This document shows, one piece after another, positions 11,158 through 21,790 of a DNA stretch of 64,000 nucleotides. The translations under genes were made by a program, and so were the position numbers. This stretch comes from Tupaia tana (Eukaryota > Chordata > Mammalia > Scandentia > Tupaiidae), in NCBI GenBank assembly GCA_026018925.1, contig JAKSZU010000009.1, forward strand, positions 36,694,415-36,758,414, written 5' to 3'. Numbering within the stretch: the first letter of the stretch is position 1; every line of letters starts with the position of its first letter. The notes below the pieces were generated by a model. It saw only the letters and a list, made by a program, of their open reading frames with translations. It made no database searches and was not told the DNA's origin.

Positions 11158-11307
11158 CAGAGAAAGCATTTTTTTTTCTTTTTTTTTTCTAACCCTAACC
11201 CTAACCCTAACCCTAACCCCTAACCCCTAACCCTAACCCTAACCCTAACCCCTAACCCTAACCCTAACCCTAACCCTAACCCTAACCCTAACCCAGAGAA
11301 AGCATTT
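11158..11307 (-). mobile_element. Telomeric-repeat insertion with poly(A) and TSD (putative TERRA retrocopy)
   Basis: The L1-B ORF2 sequence is interrupted at cagagaaagcattt (11158-11171). The insert runs T-rich (11172-11188), then about 16 full CCCTAA-type units (11189-11293), then the same 14 bases again (11294-11307) and uninterrupted L1. Read on the minus strand it is (TTAGGG)n, including three TTAGGGG variants, then A-rich tail, then TSD. The minus-strand insertion context TATT/AAATGC is close to the L1 endonuclease target TT/AAAA. TERRA is transcribed as UUAGGG repeats and part of it is polyadenylated, so an L1-mediated copy of such RNA fits all of these features. Telomerase-mediated break repair is the main alternative, but it would not explain the poly(A). 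Confidence 0.85.
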
Positions 11308-12638
11308 AATAAAATACAACATCCTTTCATGATTAAGACTCTCAGTAAGATTGGTATAGAGGGGTCATTTCTGAACACAATAAAAGCCATCTATGAAAAA
11401 CCTACAGCTCACATTATACTGAATGGGCAAAAGCTGAAAGCACTTCCACTAAAAACTGGTATTAGGCAAGGCTGCCCACTTTCTCCACTGCTTTTTAATA
11501 TAGTGCTGGAAGTCTTAGCTAATGCAATCTGAAAAGAGAATAATATAAAAGCATTTTAATAGGCAAAGAAGAGTTGAAAATATCTTTATTCACAGACAAC
11601 ATGATGGTATACTTAGAAGATCCTAAGGTCTCCATGAAAAAACTTCTCAAAGTAATAAGTGAATACAGTAAAAAAAAATCTATAGCATTTCTATATATGA
11701 ACAAGTTGAACGAAGTAGAGCTGAAGAAAGGAATCCCTTTCACCATAGCCACAAAATGTATAAGATACCTAGGGATCTTATAGGTAGTCAACTATAAGAC
11801 CTAAGGAAGTCAAAGACCTTTGTAAAGAAAAATATGAAAATCTTTATAAAGGTATTGAAAGTGACATAAAAATGTGGAAGGACTTCCCATGTTCCTGGAT
11901 TGGGAGAACTAACATAATCAAAATGGCAATTCTACCCAAATTAATCTACATATTTAATGCAAATCCAATAAAAATACCAGTGATATTCTTCACAGATCTA
12001 GAAAAAACAATCATAGAATTTGTCTGGAATTATAAAAGACCTTGTATTGCCAAAGCAATCCTGTGCAAGAAGAGTGGAGTGGGATGAAGATATAGTATAA
12101 AGCTGTGAACATCAAAACAGCATGGTTTTGGCACAAAAACAGATATGTGGACTAATGGAATAGAGTAGAGATCCCAGAAACAACCCCCAAAGCTTACAAC
12201 TGATTTTTGACAAAGGATACCAGTCAATCTATTGGTAAAAGGAAAACCTCTTTAGTAAATGGTGCTGGGAAACGTGGGTATCCACCTTCAGAAAGATGAA
12301 ACTGAACCCCCATCTCTCACCATTAACAAGAGTCAATTCAAAATGAATCAAAGATCTGAACCTAAGACCCCAAACTATAAAACTACTGGTGGAAAATATT
12401 GGGAAACTCTAGGAGACATTGAGGTAGGCAAAGACTTCTTAAATAAGACTCCCAAAGCACAGCCAATGGTCCCTAAAATAGACCAGTGGGGCTATATTGG
12501 ACTGAGAAGTTTCTGCACAGCAAAAGACATAGGAACAAGTGTGAATCAACAATCCTCAGAATCGGAGAATATTTTTATAAAATATGCTTCAGACCAGGGA
12601 CTGATAACCAGACTATATAGGGAATGTAAGCGCCTTAT

Positions 12639-12640
<2 letters not shown>

Positions 12641-12697
<57 letters not shown>
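12641..12697 (+). repeat. A57 homopolymer inside L1-B ORF2
   Basis: An uninterrupted run of 57 A lies between the ORF2 segments ending ...[10 protein letters not shown] and beginning [10 protein letters not shown]. The same site in L1-D (61096-61108) has 13 A after a C-rich stretch, so the run grew from a short lysine-codon tract. It is not an element's 3' tail, because ORF2 continues after it. Confidence 0.9.
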
Positions 12698-12699
<2 letters not shown>

Positions 12700-13788
12700 T
12701 TAACCCAATTAAAAGATAGGAAAATGAGCTGAACAAAAATCTCTCTAAGCTCTAAGAAAGACATACGAACAGCCAAAAAGCATATGAGGAAATGCTCAAC
12801 ATCCCTCATCATAAGGGAGATGCAGATTAAAACCACAATGAGATACCACATAACCCCTGTCAGAATGGCAAAGATTAAAAATATAAAAAGTGATAAGTGT
12901 TGGTGAGGATGTGGTGAAAAGGGAACTCTCCTACACTGTTGTTGGGAATGTAAACTGCTTCAGCCACTTTGGAGAACAATGTGGAGGTTCCTCAAAGATC
13001 TACAAATAGAACTACCATTTGATCCAGCAATCCCACTTCTGGGTGTCTACCCAAAGGACAGGAGAACGCTCAGTCGGAAAAGTGATTGCACATCAATTGT
13101 TATTGGAGCATTATTCATGATCACTAAGACATGGAACCAACCCAAATGCCCACAAACTGATGAATGAATTGAGAAAGTGTGGCATACTACTCAGCCATAA
13201 AAATCAACAAGACCCTGACATTTGATAGAAAGTGGTCAGATATGGAGGATCTATTGCTGAGTGAAGCAAACCTGGATATGAAAGAAAGATATTATATGTA
13301 TCCACTTAATATATACCGACTATCTGCACTTTTTGGTAGATAGAAATTTTCAAGAGCATAAAAGCAGTGAAAATAGCTAGCGATGATAAGACAGTGTGTA
13401 ACGGGGCAGGGAAGAGAAGAGTATGGAGAAGGATAGCAAGAGAACAAATAGAGAGGCATGACATTAGTGGGATTCAGATATGGTTTATTACCTGTTGATG
13501 ATGACGTGTATAGTATTCTCAACTGGACAGGTCTGAGAAGTATTTCATGTTAGGTAAAGTCTTTTTACAAGCAAAATGATAAATAGTGATTGAATATTTC
13601 AAAAAATCATTGGACTAATAATAATAATAATCTGGTAAAAAATGAAAAGCTATTGGATGATGATGATGGGGATTTTAATGTCTTTGTATTGACTGATATG
13701 AATGGTATTTCTTCTGGATAAAGAAACGTAATACACTTTAAAGTTATATGTGATTCGATGTAATATAAACAAGATTATGATAATAATA

Positions 13789-14360
13789 AAAAAGCTAATC
13801 ATAGAACTAGTATATGATTATAAACCTGCTACTCATATATATATATAAGAGCTAAACAGTATCTCAACAAGATAATCTGCACACCCATGTTCACTACAAC
13901 ATTATCCACAATAGCCAAGAGGTGGAACCAATCCAAAGTTAATTGACATGAATAGAGAAAATGTGGTATATACATACAATGGAAAATTCTTCAGCCTTTA
14001 GAAAGATGCAAGTCCTGTTATCTGCTACAACATGGATGAAACTTGAAGACATGCTAAGTGAAATAAGCCAGTCACAAAAAGACAAATACTGCATGATTCC
14101 ATTTATATGAGGTATCTAAAGTAGTCAATGTCTTAGAAACAGGAAGTAGAATGGCAGTTACATGGCACTGGGAGAAGGGGGAAATGGCGAGATGCTGTTA
14201 AATAGAGTAAGAGTTTCTGTTTTCTGAGATGAAAATGTTACACAGCTCAGTTGCACAGCAATGTGTATATAGTTAATACTACCATACTGTATGCTTAAAA
14301 ATGATTAAGATGGCAAATTTTATGCTATGTGTTTTTTATCACAATAAAATAAACATAAAT
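13789..14360 (+). mobile_element. Old L1 ORF2 end and 3'UTR (host of L1-B), right half
   Basis: It resumes at the duplicated aaaaagctaatcatag. It then reads as an L1M 3' end: 'caacatggatgaaacttgaa', 'tgcatgattccatttatatg', 'ggcactgggagaagggggaa', and ends near 'atcacaataaaataaacata'. Confidence 0.88.
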
Positions 14361-14833
14361 GAGGAAAGAGATGTTATTAAAGGAGTAGTCTTGAACCTGC
14401 TGTCAAGTAGTTCTAAGCAAATCAGTCCTAAACTTTAGAGACTTAACAATATTTAGTAATAAGTGATTAGAGTTAATGTCTCACAGTTGTTTCCAGAGCC
14501 AGTTTGGCCACATGAGAGTCATGTAAAATATTTCTGAAAATAGACTAAAAATCACCAGAGAATAAGAAAACATTGAGCATGTCTGTCTCATGTTTTTTAT
14601 TAAACCTAGTTCAGTGCATATTGGTCTGGAGTCACAATAGTATTTCATACTGTCTAATTTAGTTTTGTCTCTGTGTTTCTTTCAAAGGATAAAACCTCTA
14701 GTGAAATTGAATGCTAGGCAGTATAATGAAACCTGTCTTTACTAGGAACATTAAATGGGAACCTTTTTAAAATTTACTTTCTTAAAACTCATAACATTTT
14801 ATATTGAATTTTATGTGTATTAAAACACTTTTA
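14361..14833. other. Unique AT-rich stretch, nothing recognised
   Basis: No gene, repeat or long reading frame could be assigned. Confidence 0.5.
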
Positions 14834-14932
14834 GGGACCAGCAGGTGGCATTGTGGCTGGGGCTCTGGACTCCCATGTGTCTGACCATGGTTTGAGTCCT
14901 TGACCTGGCAGCTTATTTTCTGACTTTCTCTT

Positions 14933-14981
<49 letters not shown>

Positions 14982-15055
14982 ATCCCTTTCTAGGGAATGC
15001 CTGAATCAAATATTAAAATTATAATAATGATAAATAAAATTAAATAAATAATTCA
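14834..15055 (+). mobile_element. SINE-B copy
   Basis: The head gggaccagcaggtggcattg is followed by a (TC)n microsatellite (about 14935-14976) and an AATAAA-rich tail. TSD is taaaacacttttag (left) against aaaaaacttttag (right). Confidence 0.88.
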
Positions 15056-15169
15056 ATAAAAAACTTTTAGACATTTTGAATTTGAATATCTAGCTTCTTA
15101 GAAGTATTTTTTCAATATTCCTAGATTTAAACAAAACAACAACAAAAAATTTGTTTCATACAATATTTC

Positions 15170-15414
15170 TTTTTTTTTTTTTTTCAGAGAGGTTTTGCTA
15201 TAAGGGTGTGCGCTCGCCAAAGAGAGACAGAAAGCAAGCAGTCACTCCCCAGGAGACATGGTCATGCCACAATCCCTTCTCCTCCATCCTCTCAGGATCT
15301 TGGGCACACTCCTACATGTGCCCGGCGTGAGTTTAAGCCACCAGTTTGGGATTTGAACTGCAATCTATTACATGGGCGTCCAGCGCCATAGCCATTATTC
15401 CAACTGCTGGTCCC
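15170..15414 (-). mobile_element. SINE-A copy
   Basis: The poly(T) start at about 15170 and the terminal ctgctggtcccc show minus orientation. The body is moderately diverged. Confidence 0.9.
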
Positions 15415-16168
15415 CATTCTAGGCACTATTTCAATGTATTTTCTCTGTCCTCCAGCAATTTTCCATACTAAAATCATAATATACAATGATAGCAATTCAT
15501 TCTCTATTTTCCTAATCTGATTTGGCCATTATAGAAATGCCATCAGAGCTTATAGTAGATGTGCTTCTGTCAAATTATATATAAGATTGAATAAGAATTC
15601 TGGAGATTTAGCATACTCAGGATGCACCATCTCAAGAGTTTTCTAGCTCCCTCCTCCCTATAGCAGTACTGAAGGTATGTGGTAATTATTAAGTTTTACT
15701 GCATTCTAGTTTCTATGAGCCAAGTTATTATTTTCATACATGACTGAAGTGTCCCATAAGCCAGGACTGCAACTGAACACAGAGTCAAATGAATGAATGG
15801 ACATTCAAGCAGTTATTAGGCATTTCCACATTTGCTAAACAGATTTCAAAGAACCACTCCATTCCAACCTGCTGTATTCTAAGTGGTCTTCTCTAAAAAT
15901 AATCTGCAAATTAATGTAGGAAGTCTGAAGCTAACCACTTTGTGTCTAAGCAACACATTTTAAATTCCATAGCTGAGGCAACTTTAAAATGTGGCAAAAT
16001 CATTATTGGGATTCGATCTTATTAAAAACTTGCTGCAACCAGGAACATATAGGCCCTCATTTGAGATAGAAGCTATAACTATTCAGAACAATATGATGTC
16101 CTTCACTTGGTGTGAGAGTCTCTCAAACAATGAGAGGCAGTGCAGAATAGAGATTAAGAGGACAGTAG
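15415..16168. other. Unique stretch, nothing recognised
   Basis: AT-rich sequence without a recognisable repeat, except for short low-complexity runs. No plausible coding frame. Confidence 0.45.
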
Positions 16169-16372
16169 GGCTGGCCCCATGGCTTAGTGGTTAAGGGACC
16201 TGGGTCCCACATGACAGATCACAGTTCAAGTTTCAGACCTTGTGACTTGAAAAACATGCCTAGTGAACGTGTGTGCATGCCCCAAATCCTGACAGAATGG
16301 AGAAATGGACTTCTCTCTAGAGCTCTCTCTCTCTGGTGAATGTACATACCGTCTGACAAATTAAAGAAAAAA
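16169..16372 (+). mobile_element. SINE-A copy, old variant
   Basis: The head gggctggccccatggcttag with GTGGTTAAGGGACC differs from the young copies and is closer to the SINE-B head. The body 'gtgtgcatgccccaaatcct' confirms SINE-A. It may represent an ancestral subfamily. Confidence 0.8.
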
Positions 16373-16498
16373 AGAGTACAATAATGACTCCTTACAAAGG
16401 ACATATGTGACCTTGGGAGCACATGTGACCATGTTTTTCATCTTTTCATGACTTCTCTGGATTACAATGTTTCCTCTATATAAAAAAAGGTGGTGAGG

Positions 16499-16975
16499 GG
16501 CTGGCAGGTGGTGTGTGATTAAAGACACTGGACTCCTACATGGCTGACTGTGGGAAACTGCACATCAATGAGTCCACCGAGGCCATTTTCATGAGTCTCT
16601 TACTATCGCCATCTTAGGTCTCAGAAAGCAAACAATTACACAATGCCAAAGGCCATGATTGGCTACCTTATGATTGGCATATAGAGCAGCCAATCACCCC
16701 TCACCAACGTGTATATAACCATGATCCCTGGCCCACAATAAACGGAGGATCCTGAAGAGCAGTAACACTGTGTCATCTCCGTGCTGTTTGTCCCGTCTCT
16801 CACTCCTTCCCTCAGGGAACCTGTTTGACTGCCCCCCGGGTCGGGACAGCTGACTGCGGGTCAAGACTAGGACCTGGCAGCTTGCTTTCTTACTTTCTCT
16901 CCCTCTGTCTATCTCTGGTAAAATCTAAAAATAATAATAATACATAAAGTTAAGTAAAAATAATTTTTTAAAAAA
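16499..16975 (+). mobile_element. SINE-B copy split by a solo LTR
   Basis: The head is at 16499-16548 (ggggctggcaggtggtgtgt) and the rest resumes at 16855 (tgcgggtcaagac...). It ends in a CT-rich part and the AATAAA/TTTTT tail. The interruption is the LTR at 16549-16848. Confidence 0.88.
16549..16848 (+). mobile_element. Solo LTR of an endogenous retrovirus, 300 bp
   Basis: It begins TGTGGGAAAC and ends GGTCGGGACA, so it has TG...CA termini. It is flanked by a 6-bp duplication GCTGAC (16543-16548 and 16849-16854) inside a SINE-B. Promoter-like parts are CCAAT at 16690-16694, TATATAA at 16712-16718 and a polyadenylation signal AATAAA at 16737-16742. The 6-bp TSD fits class II (ERVK-like) elements; the exact family is not known to me. 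No internal viral genes are present, so the provirus was lost by LTR-LTR recombination. Confidence 0.85.
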
Positions 16976-17129
16976 GAAAAGAAAATGATATAACTCTTTT
17001 TTTAAAAAGGTGATAAAATAGCTATCTTATAAAAAGTATTATGAAGATTTAATAAAATATGCAAAATGTAACAAAATAGTATCTAACATATGGAAGCTCA
17101 AAAAATTATAGCCAAAACCAGTTATTAAA

Positions 17130-17350
17130 GTTTGTTTCTTGATATTTATTTCACAAGTGACAGAGAGTACCAGGCACCCTTGATGGGGTCTCACCATGCC
17201 TCAGTTCCACAACCCAACCCAACCCAACCAATCTTCTAGCCAGCCAGGATCATGGGTGCAGGTGAACTCAGTTGTGTTCAGGTTTGTCTAGGATCCAAAC
17301 ATGGGGCCTTCTCATATGGGTCCAGTTTTGCACAGTAGCACTCTATGCCC
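17130..17350. repeat. Uncharacterised dispersed repeat C
   Basis: It contains an (AACCC)n-like run at 17213-17230, 'cagttgtgttcaggtttgtc' and 'cccagcaccacc'. Related text occurs near 40330-40440 (cagcaccatttggtgg; caattgtgttcagatttctg). Read on the minus strand it starts ggtgctgggcatagagtgct. This could be an old SINE, but two copies are not enough to define it. Confidence 0.4.
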
Positions 17351-17608
17351 AGCACCACCATGGATGAGCAAATAAACCATTTTGAAACAGCAGTGTGGCA
17401 AACCTTTGGGAAGGAAACTGGAGTAGGAAGAAATAGCCCTACTTTATTTATACTTGGTCAAATATTTTATCATGATTTCAAAGTAAATAGACTTACTGAG
17501 ATCACTCAGGCCATTAGAATGCAATCACTTTCAGTAGTCAGTTAAAAAATATATGTGAGTTCACTCCTTAGGCAAATATAGGGCTCTTTAAAAAAAACTT
17601 TACTTTCA

Positions 17609-17825
17609 GGTCAGCCAGTGGCCCACATGGACGACCACACCTTTTGAATTTCAGACCTGGTGGCTTGAAGAACACACCAGACGTGTATACGTGCTTGCCT
17701 AAAATACCAAAAAGAGGGATAAATGGAGGAGAATGGATTGTGATGTGACTCCCATGGGTAATGCTTCCTAATTTTCCATCTCTCTCTAGTGAGTGCATAT
17801 GTCCTCTGGGAAATTTAAAGAAAAA
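17609..17825 (+). mobile_element. SINE-A copy, old, 5' rearranged
   Basis: It has ggtcagccagtggcccacat, then the SINE-A body (acgtgtatacgtgcttgcct), ending in an A-rich tail. The A-box part is deleted. A duplication of aaaaaacttta is seen on both sides. Confidence 0.75.
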
Positions 17826-18940
17826 ACTTTAGATCAACAGATTACGTGGCAGCACTGATTTATTTAAAAGTTGATCCAAATGAATTAACATCTAAATTGT
17901 CCACATAACACATTATTAGAAAATGAACCCAGTGAAGCAATAAGCTGGAACTATTTTTCATCTTTTAATATGTTCAAGATTGATATTCTCATATATTTCA
18001 GCTAGTCACTCTTCAAGGTTTTAACTCTCTGAAACAAGTTAAGAATAAGCCACCTGGGGTGGATTTGCTAGTGATCCAGCTAACCATGCTTGTAAGGCTT
18101 CAGTCCCCAAAGGCTAATCTTTTACCAGGATATTTTACCTGAGATTGCCAAGAGCAGAAAAAAAAAAAGAATACAGTGAATGTGAACCAGAGTTCTTCAA
18201 GAGCTCTTAGACTGAATCAGAGGCATGCATAATTGTTAAGTCCAAAGGATTGAGGATTGCGGGAAATGCCAAGGCTCAATCGCCAGAAGGAAAAAAAAAA
18301 AATACAAAAAGGTCATGAGTAAATTGAGAAAGATTTTTGCCAATATTGAAAAAAAAAAAGGTTTTTAGGATGGTGGGATACTCGATGAGATTTGCTGATT
18401 TAAAGTTTAGGATACATTTCTTCTGAGAAGTTTCCACTCTAAGACAATGGAAAGACTTTGCTCAGGATGGCTAGGTGGGCCCACCTAGCCATATAATTAG
18501 ATCAACTGGTTAGTGTGGGATTAATATCAGAATTGATTCTTGCCTAGCTAGGAGATGATTTTCTAAAGTTGTTAATTGAGACACAAAATATGAATGCAAG
18601 AAACATCCAAGAGAATTGCCAACCTAATGGTAGGGACAAGCCCAGAGTTGAATGTTAACTTCCAGAGTTTAAATGAAAAGACTAGACCACAGTAACACTG
18701 CAAATGCAATAGAAGAGAGATTAATTATGTGAGTCTGACTAGTGAGACAGAATTTATTTACTTTAGGCTAAAGCATTACTGATTTTCTTCAATGCTTTGT
18801 TTTCCATATTTAAGGATTTTTCTTGTCTCTTGAACTGTTGATAAGTTCATCTACCTACTATTTGAACTGAATCCCAACCCTTTTTCTTGGTTTTAAGTTT
18901 TAAGCAAATTGCTCTTAACATTTTTTGATTTTGATCTATT
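17826..18940. other. Unique stretch with a perfect palindrome
   Basis: No gene or dispersed repeat recognised. It holds short A runs and the 26-bp palindrome described separately. Confidence 0.5.
18467..18492. repeat. 26-bp perfect spacer-less palindrome
   Basis: The left half atggctaggtggg is followed directly by its exact reverse complement cccacctagccat. It is in unique sequence and is not part of a recognised repeat. Confidence 0.95.
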
Positions 18941-19174
18941 TTTTTTTTTTTCTGGAGAGGTTTTTGCTATAGGGCGCTTGCGCTCGCCAGACAGACAGAG
19001 AGAGACATAGAGACAGAAAGCGAGAAATCACTCCATTCTCCTGTCAGGATCTTGGGCACGCACGCACGCACACGCGACCGGCGTGAGTTTTAAGCCACCG
19101 GGTCCGGGACGCGAACCGCGGTCGACTACGTGGGAGTCCAGCGACATAGCCATTATGCTAACTGCTGGTTCCCT
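18941..19174 (-). mobile_element. SINE-A copy, young
   Basis: TSD gattttgatctatt (18927-18940) and gattttgttctatt (19175-19188). It contains gaaccgcggtcgactacgtg near its 5' end. The C6TG6 body segment is deleted. Confidence 0.93.
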
Positions 19175-19379
19175 GATTTTGTTCTATTAAAACTAAAACA
19201 TTTTTTTAAATTAAAACATGCAGTAAAAAATACCTATTAATACCTATTTAATGAGTGCAGTAAGCTATATAGCCCCAGTGAGGTGCTACTTTATAATATG
19301 TTCACTTTACTCACTGAGGTTTACGCCTAAAGTCAGACATGTGTTCATAAATATGTATATATCAGCTGTGCTTGCTATT

Positions 19380-19700
19380 GGTAGATTTTAAATTAATTAA
19401 GATCTTTACTGAATCAATAAAATGTGAAAAAAAGGCATTGAAAACAATTGTACATACCAGGGAGTGTGGGAGAAGGGGGGGAGTTGGCACAGGGTGAAAG
19501 GTAGGGAATCAAAAGGGGAAATAAAAGCAAAATACGTAAGTAACAAGAAATGGAAGATTATTTGTTGATGATAACATGTATAGCAATATCCCTGATTGAG
19601 CCAATATACAATGTATACTGGATGGAAATATCTAATTTTGTATACTGTATTGATGTACAGTGAATGAATGCAAACAAATTAATTAAATAAAAATAAAGTT
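19380..19700 (+). mobile_element. L1 3'UTR fragment
   Basis: It aligns by eye with the 3'UTRs of L1-B and L1-D: 'ttatttgttgatgataacat', 'gtatagcaatatccctgatt', then 'aattaattaaataaaaataa'. The 5' part is truncated. Confidence 0.75.
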
Positions 19701-19895
19701 GTTAATTGAGCACATATTGTATGACAGGAATATGATGTAAATGATCCCATCTGGTGCTTATAACAATTTATGGGGTAGGCACTATTATTACTAGCATTTT
19801 AGAGATAGGGAACTAAGGATCAGAGGAGTTAAATAACTTGTCTTAGGTCAAGTAAGTGAAAAGGGAAGATGTGAGTCCTAGTTTGACTTCAAACC
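19701..19895 (-). repeat. MIR SINE
   Basis: It contains the reverse MIR core: 'ggtaggcactattattacta', 'tttagagatagggaactaag', 'ttaaataacttgtcttaggt'. An ancient mammalian-wide SINE. Confidence 0.8.
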
Positions 19896-20826
19896 CATAT
19901 TTTTAGCTAGAATGTATTGGTAGTTTCCCTTTGATTCAGATTACAAACATAGTCTCAGTGAGTTGGATTACAAATATTAGCCATAGTAGGATCTGAATGT
20001 GGGTGGCCCAGAGCAAATACATCACCACCCAAGGGTAAAAACACAACAATTAAGGTCAGGTCCTGATGATGGCCCTTCTGTTGGTCACATGTCCTTTCAG
20101 CAGTTAAATTTCACAACAGAATGCCAACACTAAATTGTTATTTAAAGATCTATTTAATTGGTAATTTGGAATAGCTACCACCCAACACCTATTAAAAGCT
20201 CAGTGGAGAAAAAAATAATTATGGCAGTTTGTATGTTTTTGTAAAGGCATTCTTAAAGACATTACTCAGTGCTCTTTTGAAGAGGAGGTTAGAGATATTT
20301 CTTGCTCTTCCACTATCAGCAATAATGTCGCATCTCTGAAAAACATTAGTTAGATTTTGCTTCTATACTTTTGCTTTACTGCAAGTGGGTGATGGTGGGG
20401 CACTATGGACCAAGTACCTCAATGGCTTGTCAACCCTGACTAGACATTACAACTGTCTGGGGAGATTTAAAAAAAAATACTGATGCTAGGAGTCAATCCC
20501 TTAAAATGCTAATACATTTTGTCTAATTTGGGCATAGGAATCAATATTTATTTAAGGTCTCTGAAGGTGAGTCTAATGCCAGCATTTAACCAGTCTTTAG
20601 AATCACTGACGTAGCTGATCAAGTTTAGATTTTCCTTCTTTAAGGAAAATGCTTGAACAGTTCAGAGTTAGAACTCTGGTCTACTCATTACCCATTTGTA
20701 AGGACTCTGAGGTATGTATTATTTTTATTAACCTCATTCCTGGCTCCACTTTATGTCTCCACCCTTGATATTTTTTCCTTTTAGCTTCTCACCTACTAAC
20801 TAGAATTTATTATATGTCAGTATTCT
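19896..20826. other. Unique stretch, nothing recognised
   Basis: No dispersed repeat, RNA gene or convincing reading frame seen. Confidence 0.45.
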
Positions 20827-21098
20827 TTTTATTTATTTATTAGATATTTTTGCCTTAGGGCATGCGTGCTCACCAGGGAGAGAGAGACAGGCAGACACAG
20901 TAAGAGGAAAAGTGAGAAATCACCCCACAAGGGGCATGGTCATGCCACAATCCCTTCTCCATTCTTCTCTACCAGGGTCTTGGGCATGCATGCATATGTG
21001 CCCTGCATGAGTTTCAAACCACCGGGTCTAGGACTGAAACTGTGGTCGACCATGTGGGAGTCCAGTGACGTAATGCAACGCCATCTGCTGGTCTCTAC
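20827..21098 (-). mobile_element. SINE-A copy
   Basis: TSD atgtcagtattct (about 20814-20826) and atgtcaacattct (21099-21111). Diverged body. The C-run palindrome is degraded. Confidence 0.9.
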
Positions 21099-21548
21099 AT
21101 GTCAACATTCTATGTTTCAATGTGAACTACATTTTCTGGAACATACCAATTTATAGCTTTAATATATTGCATTGAATATTCACAATGTTAGCAAGTTATA
21201 ACAATTATTTCTACCATGTTCACTCTCAGTTTCTGCAAAATTTTAAGGAGGAAAATTTTACCCTTCTCCTTTGCCCTATTGATGTCTCAGGTAATGAAAG
21301 TCTAAATGAATCTAATTATCATGGGTTTGATTCATTCTTGAGCCACTTTTCTATTCTCCAGTAACATGTAAAGAACCAGGCAGATTATTCAGATACATCA
21401 TGGTGTATTAGACTAAACACTGGATTCAAGAAATAAAACTGTTTCTCTGCTAGCTGAACTACCTCTAATAACTACATATGTATGTAATCTTTGAAAAATC
21501 ATTAACATCTCTGGAACTCAACTTTCTCACCTTAAAAAATGGAAAGTA
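21099..21548. other. Unique stretch, nothing recognised
   Basis: AT-rich, no assignment. Confidence 0.45.
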
Positions 21549-21790
21549 GTGGGCCAGTAGGCGAGATGGTAATTAATGCACTGGATTCTGACATGGCCAG
21601 TTGTGCTTTAAGTCCCGAACCTGGCGACTTGAAAATAATGCCAGGCATGTGTGCTTGCCTGCCCAAAATCCCAGAAGGAACATGGAAGAGAAAGGACTGT
21701 GGTATGGCCATCCTCCCTGGGGGGTGATTTCTCACTTTACCTCTCTCTGTCAATCTGTGCCTCGCCTAAAAAACAAACAAAAAAGGGAAT
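21549..21790 (+). mobile_element. SINE-A copy, old
   Basis: The head gtgggccagtaggcgagatg and body ccaggcatgtgtgcttgcct are eroded SINE-A. No clear TSD. Confidence 0.8.

Larger units (their letters stand above)
9075..13265 (+). pseudogene. L1 ORF2 remnant (L1-B): endonuclease, RT, C-terminal region
   Basis: The endonuclease start is visible near 9100 (TLNINGLNFPNKRHRLAEWI). APE-type motifs follow at 9442-9705 (GDLNTPLSPLDRSS; SPWHGTFSKTDHMLGHK). The RT region starts near 10633 ([19 protein letters not shown]) and continues at 11329-11532 ([20 protein letters not shown]). The catalytic FADD box near 11590 has become FTDN, which removes active-site acid. The C-terminal part is at 12259-13167, with WNQPKCPQTDE. 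In intact form ORF2p nicks DNA and copies L1 RNA at the nick. Multiple stops, a SINE at 9999, a telomeric insert at 11172 and an A57 tract at 12641 break the frame. Confidence 0.92.
7237..13788 (+). mobile_element. Full-length L1 LINE (L1-B) inserted in an older L1
   Basis: The element is bounded by a perfect 16-bp TSD (7221-7236 and 13789-13804). It contains two 5'UTR monomers, an ORF1 remnant (8114-8880), an ORF2 remnant (about 9075-13265), a 3'UTR and an AT-rich tail. The target inside the old L1 is reconstructed by removing one TSD. Later insertions within it are SINE-A at 7641 and 9999 and a telomeric-repeat block at 11172. Stops and frameshifts in both ORFs make it inactive, and the RT active-site motif is mutated. 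Without the later insertions the element is near the normal 6 kb length. Confidence 0.93.

Noticed and set aside
11189-11293. Fused chromosome end or true telomere
   Set aside because: The block is only about 105 bp and is bounded by a duplication of L1 sequence that continues on both sides, so it is an insertion, not a fusion point.
12546-12851. Poly-Lys / poly-Phe containing frames
   Set aside because: Produced by the A57 tract in L1 ORF2, not real proteins.
16641-16720. Functional gene promoter with CCAAT and TATA
   Set aside because: These motifs belong to the solo LTR, and no downstream gene is seen.
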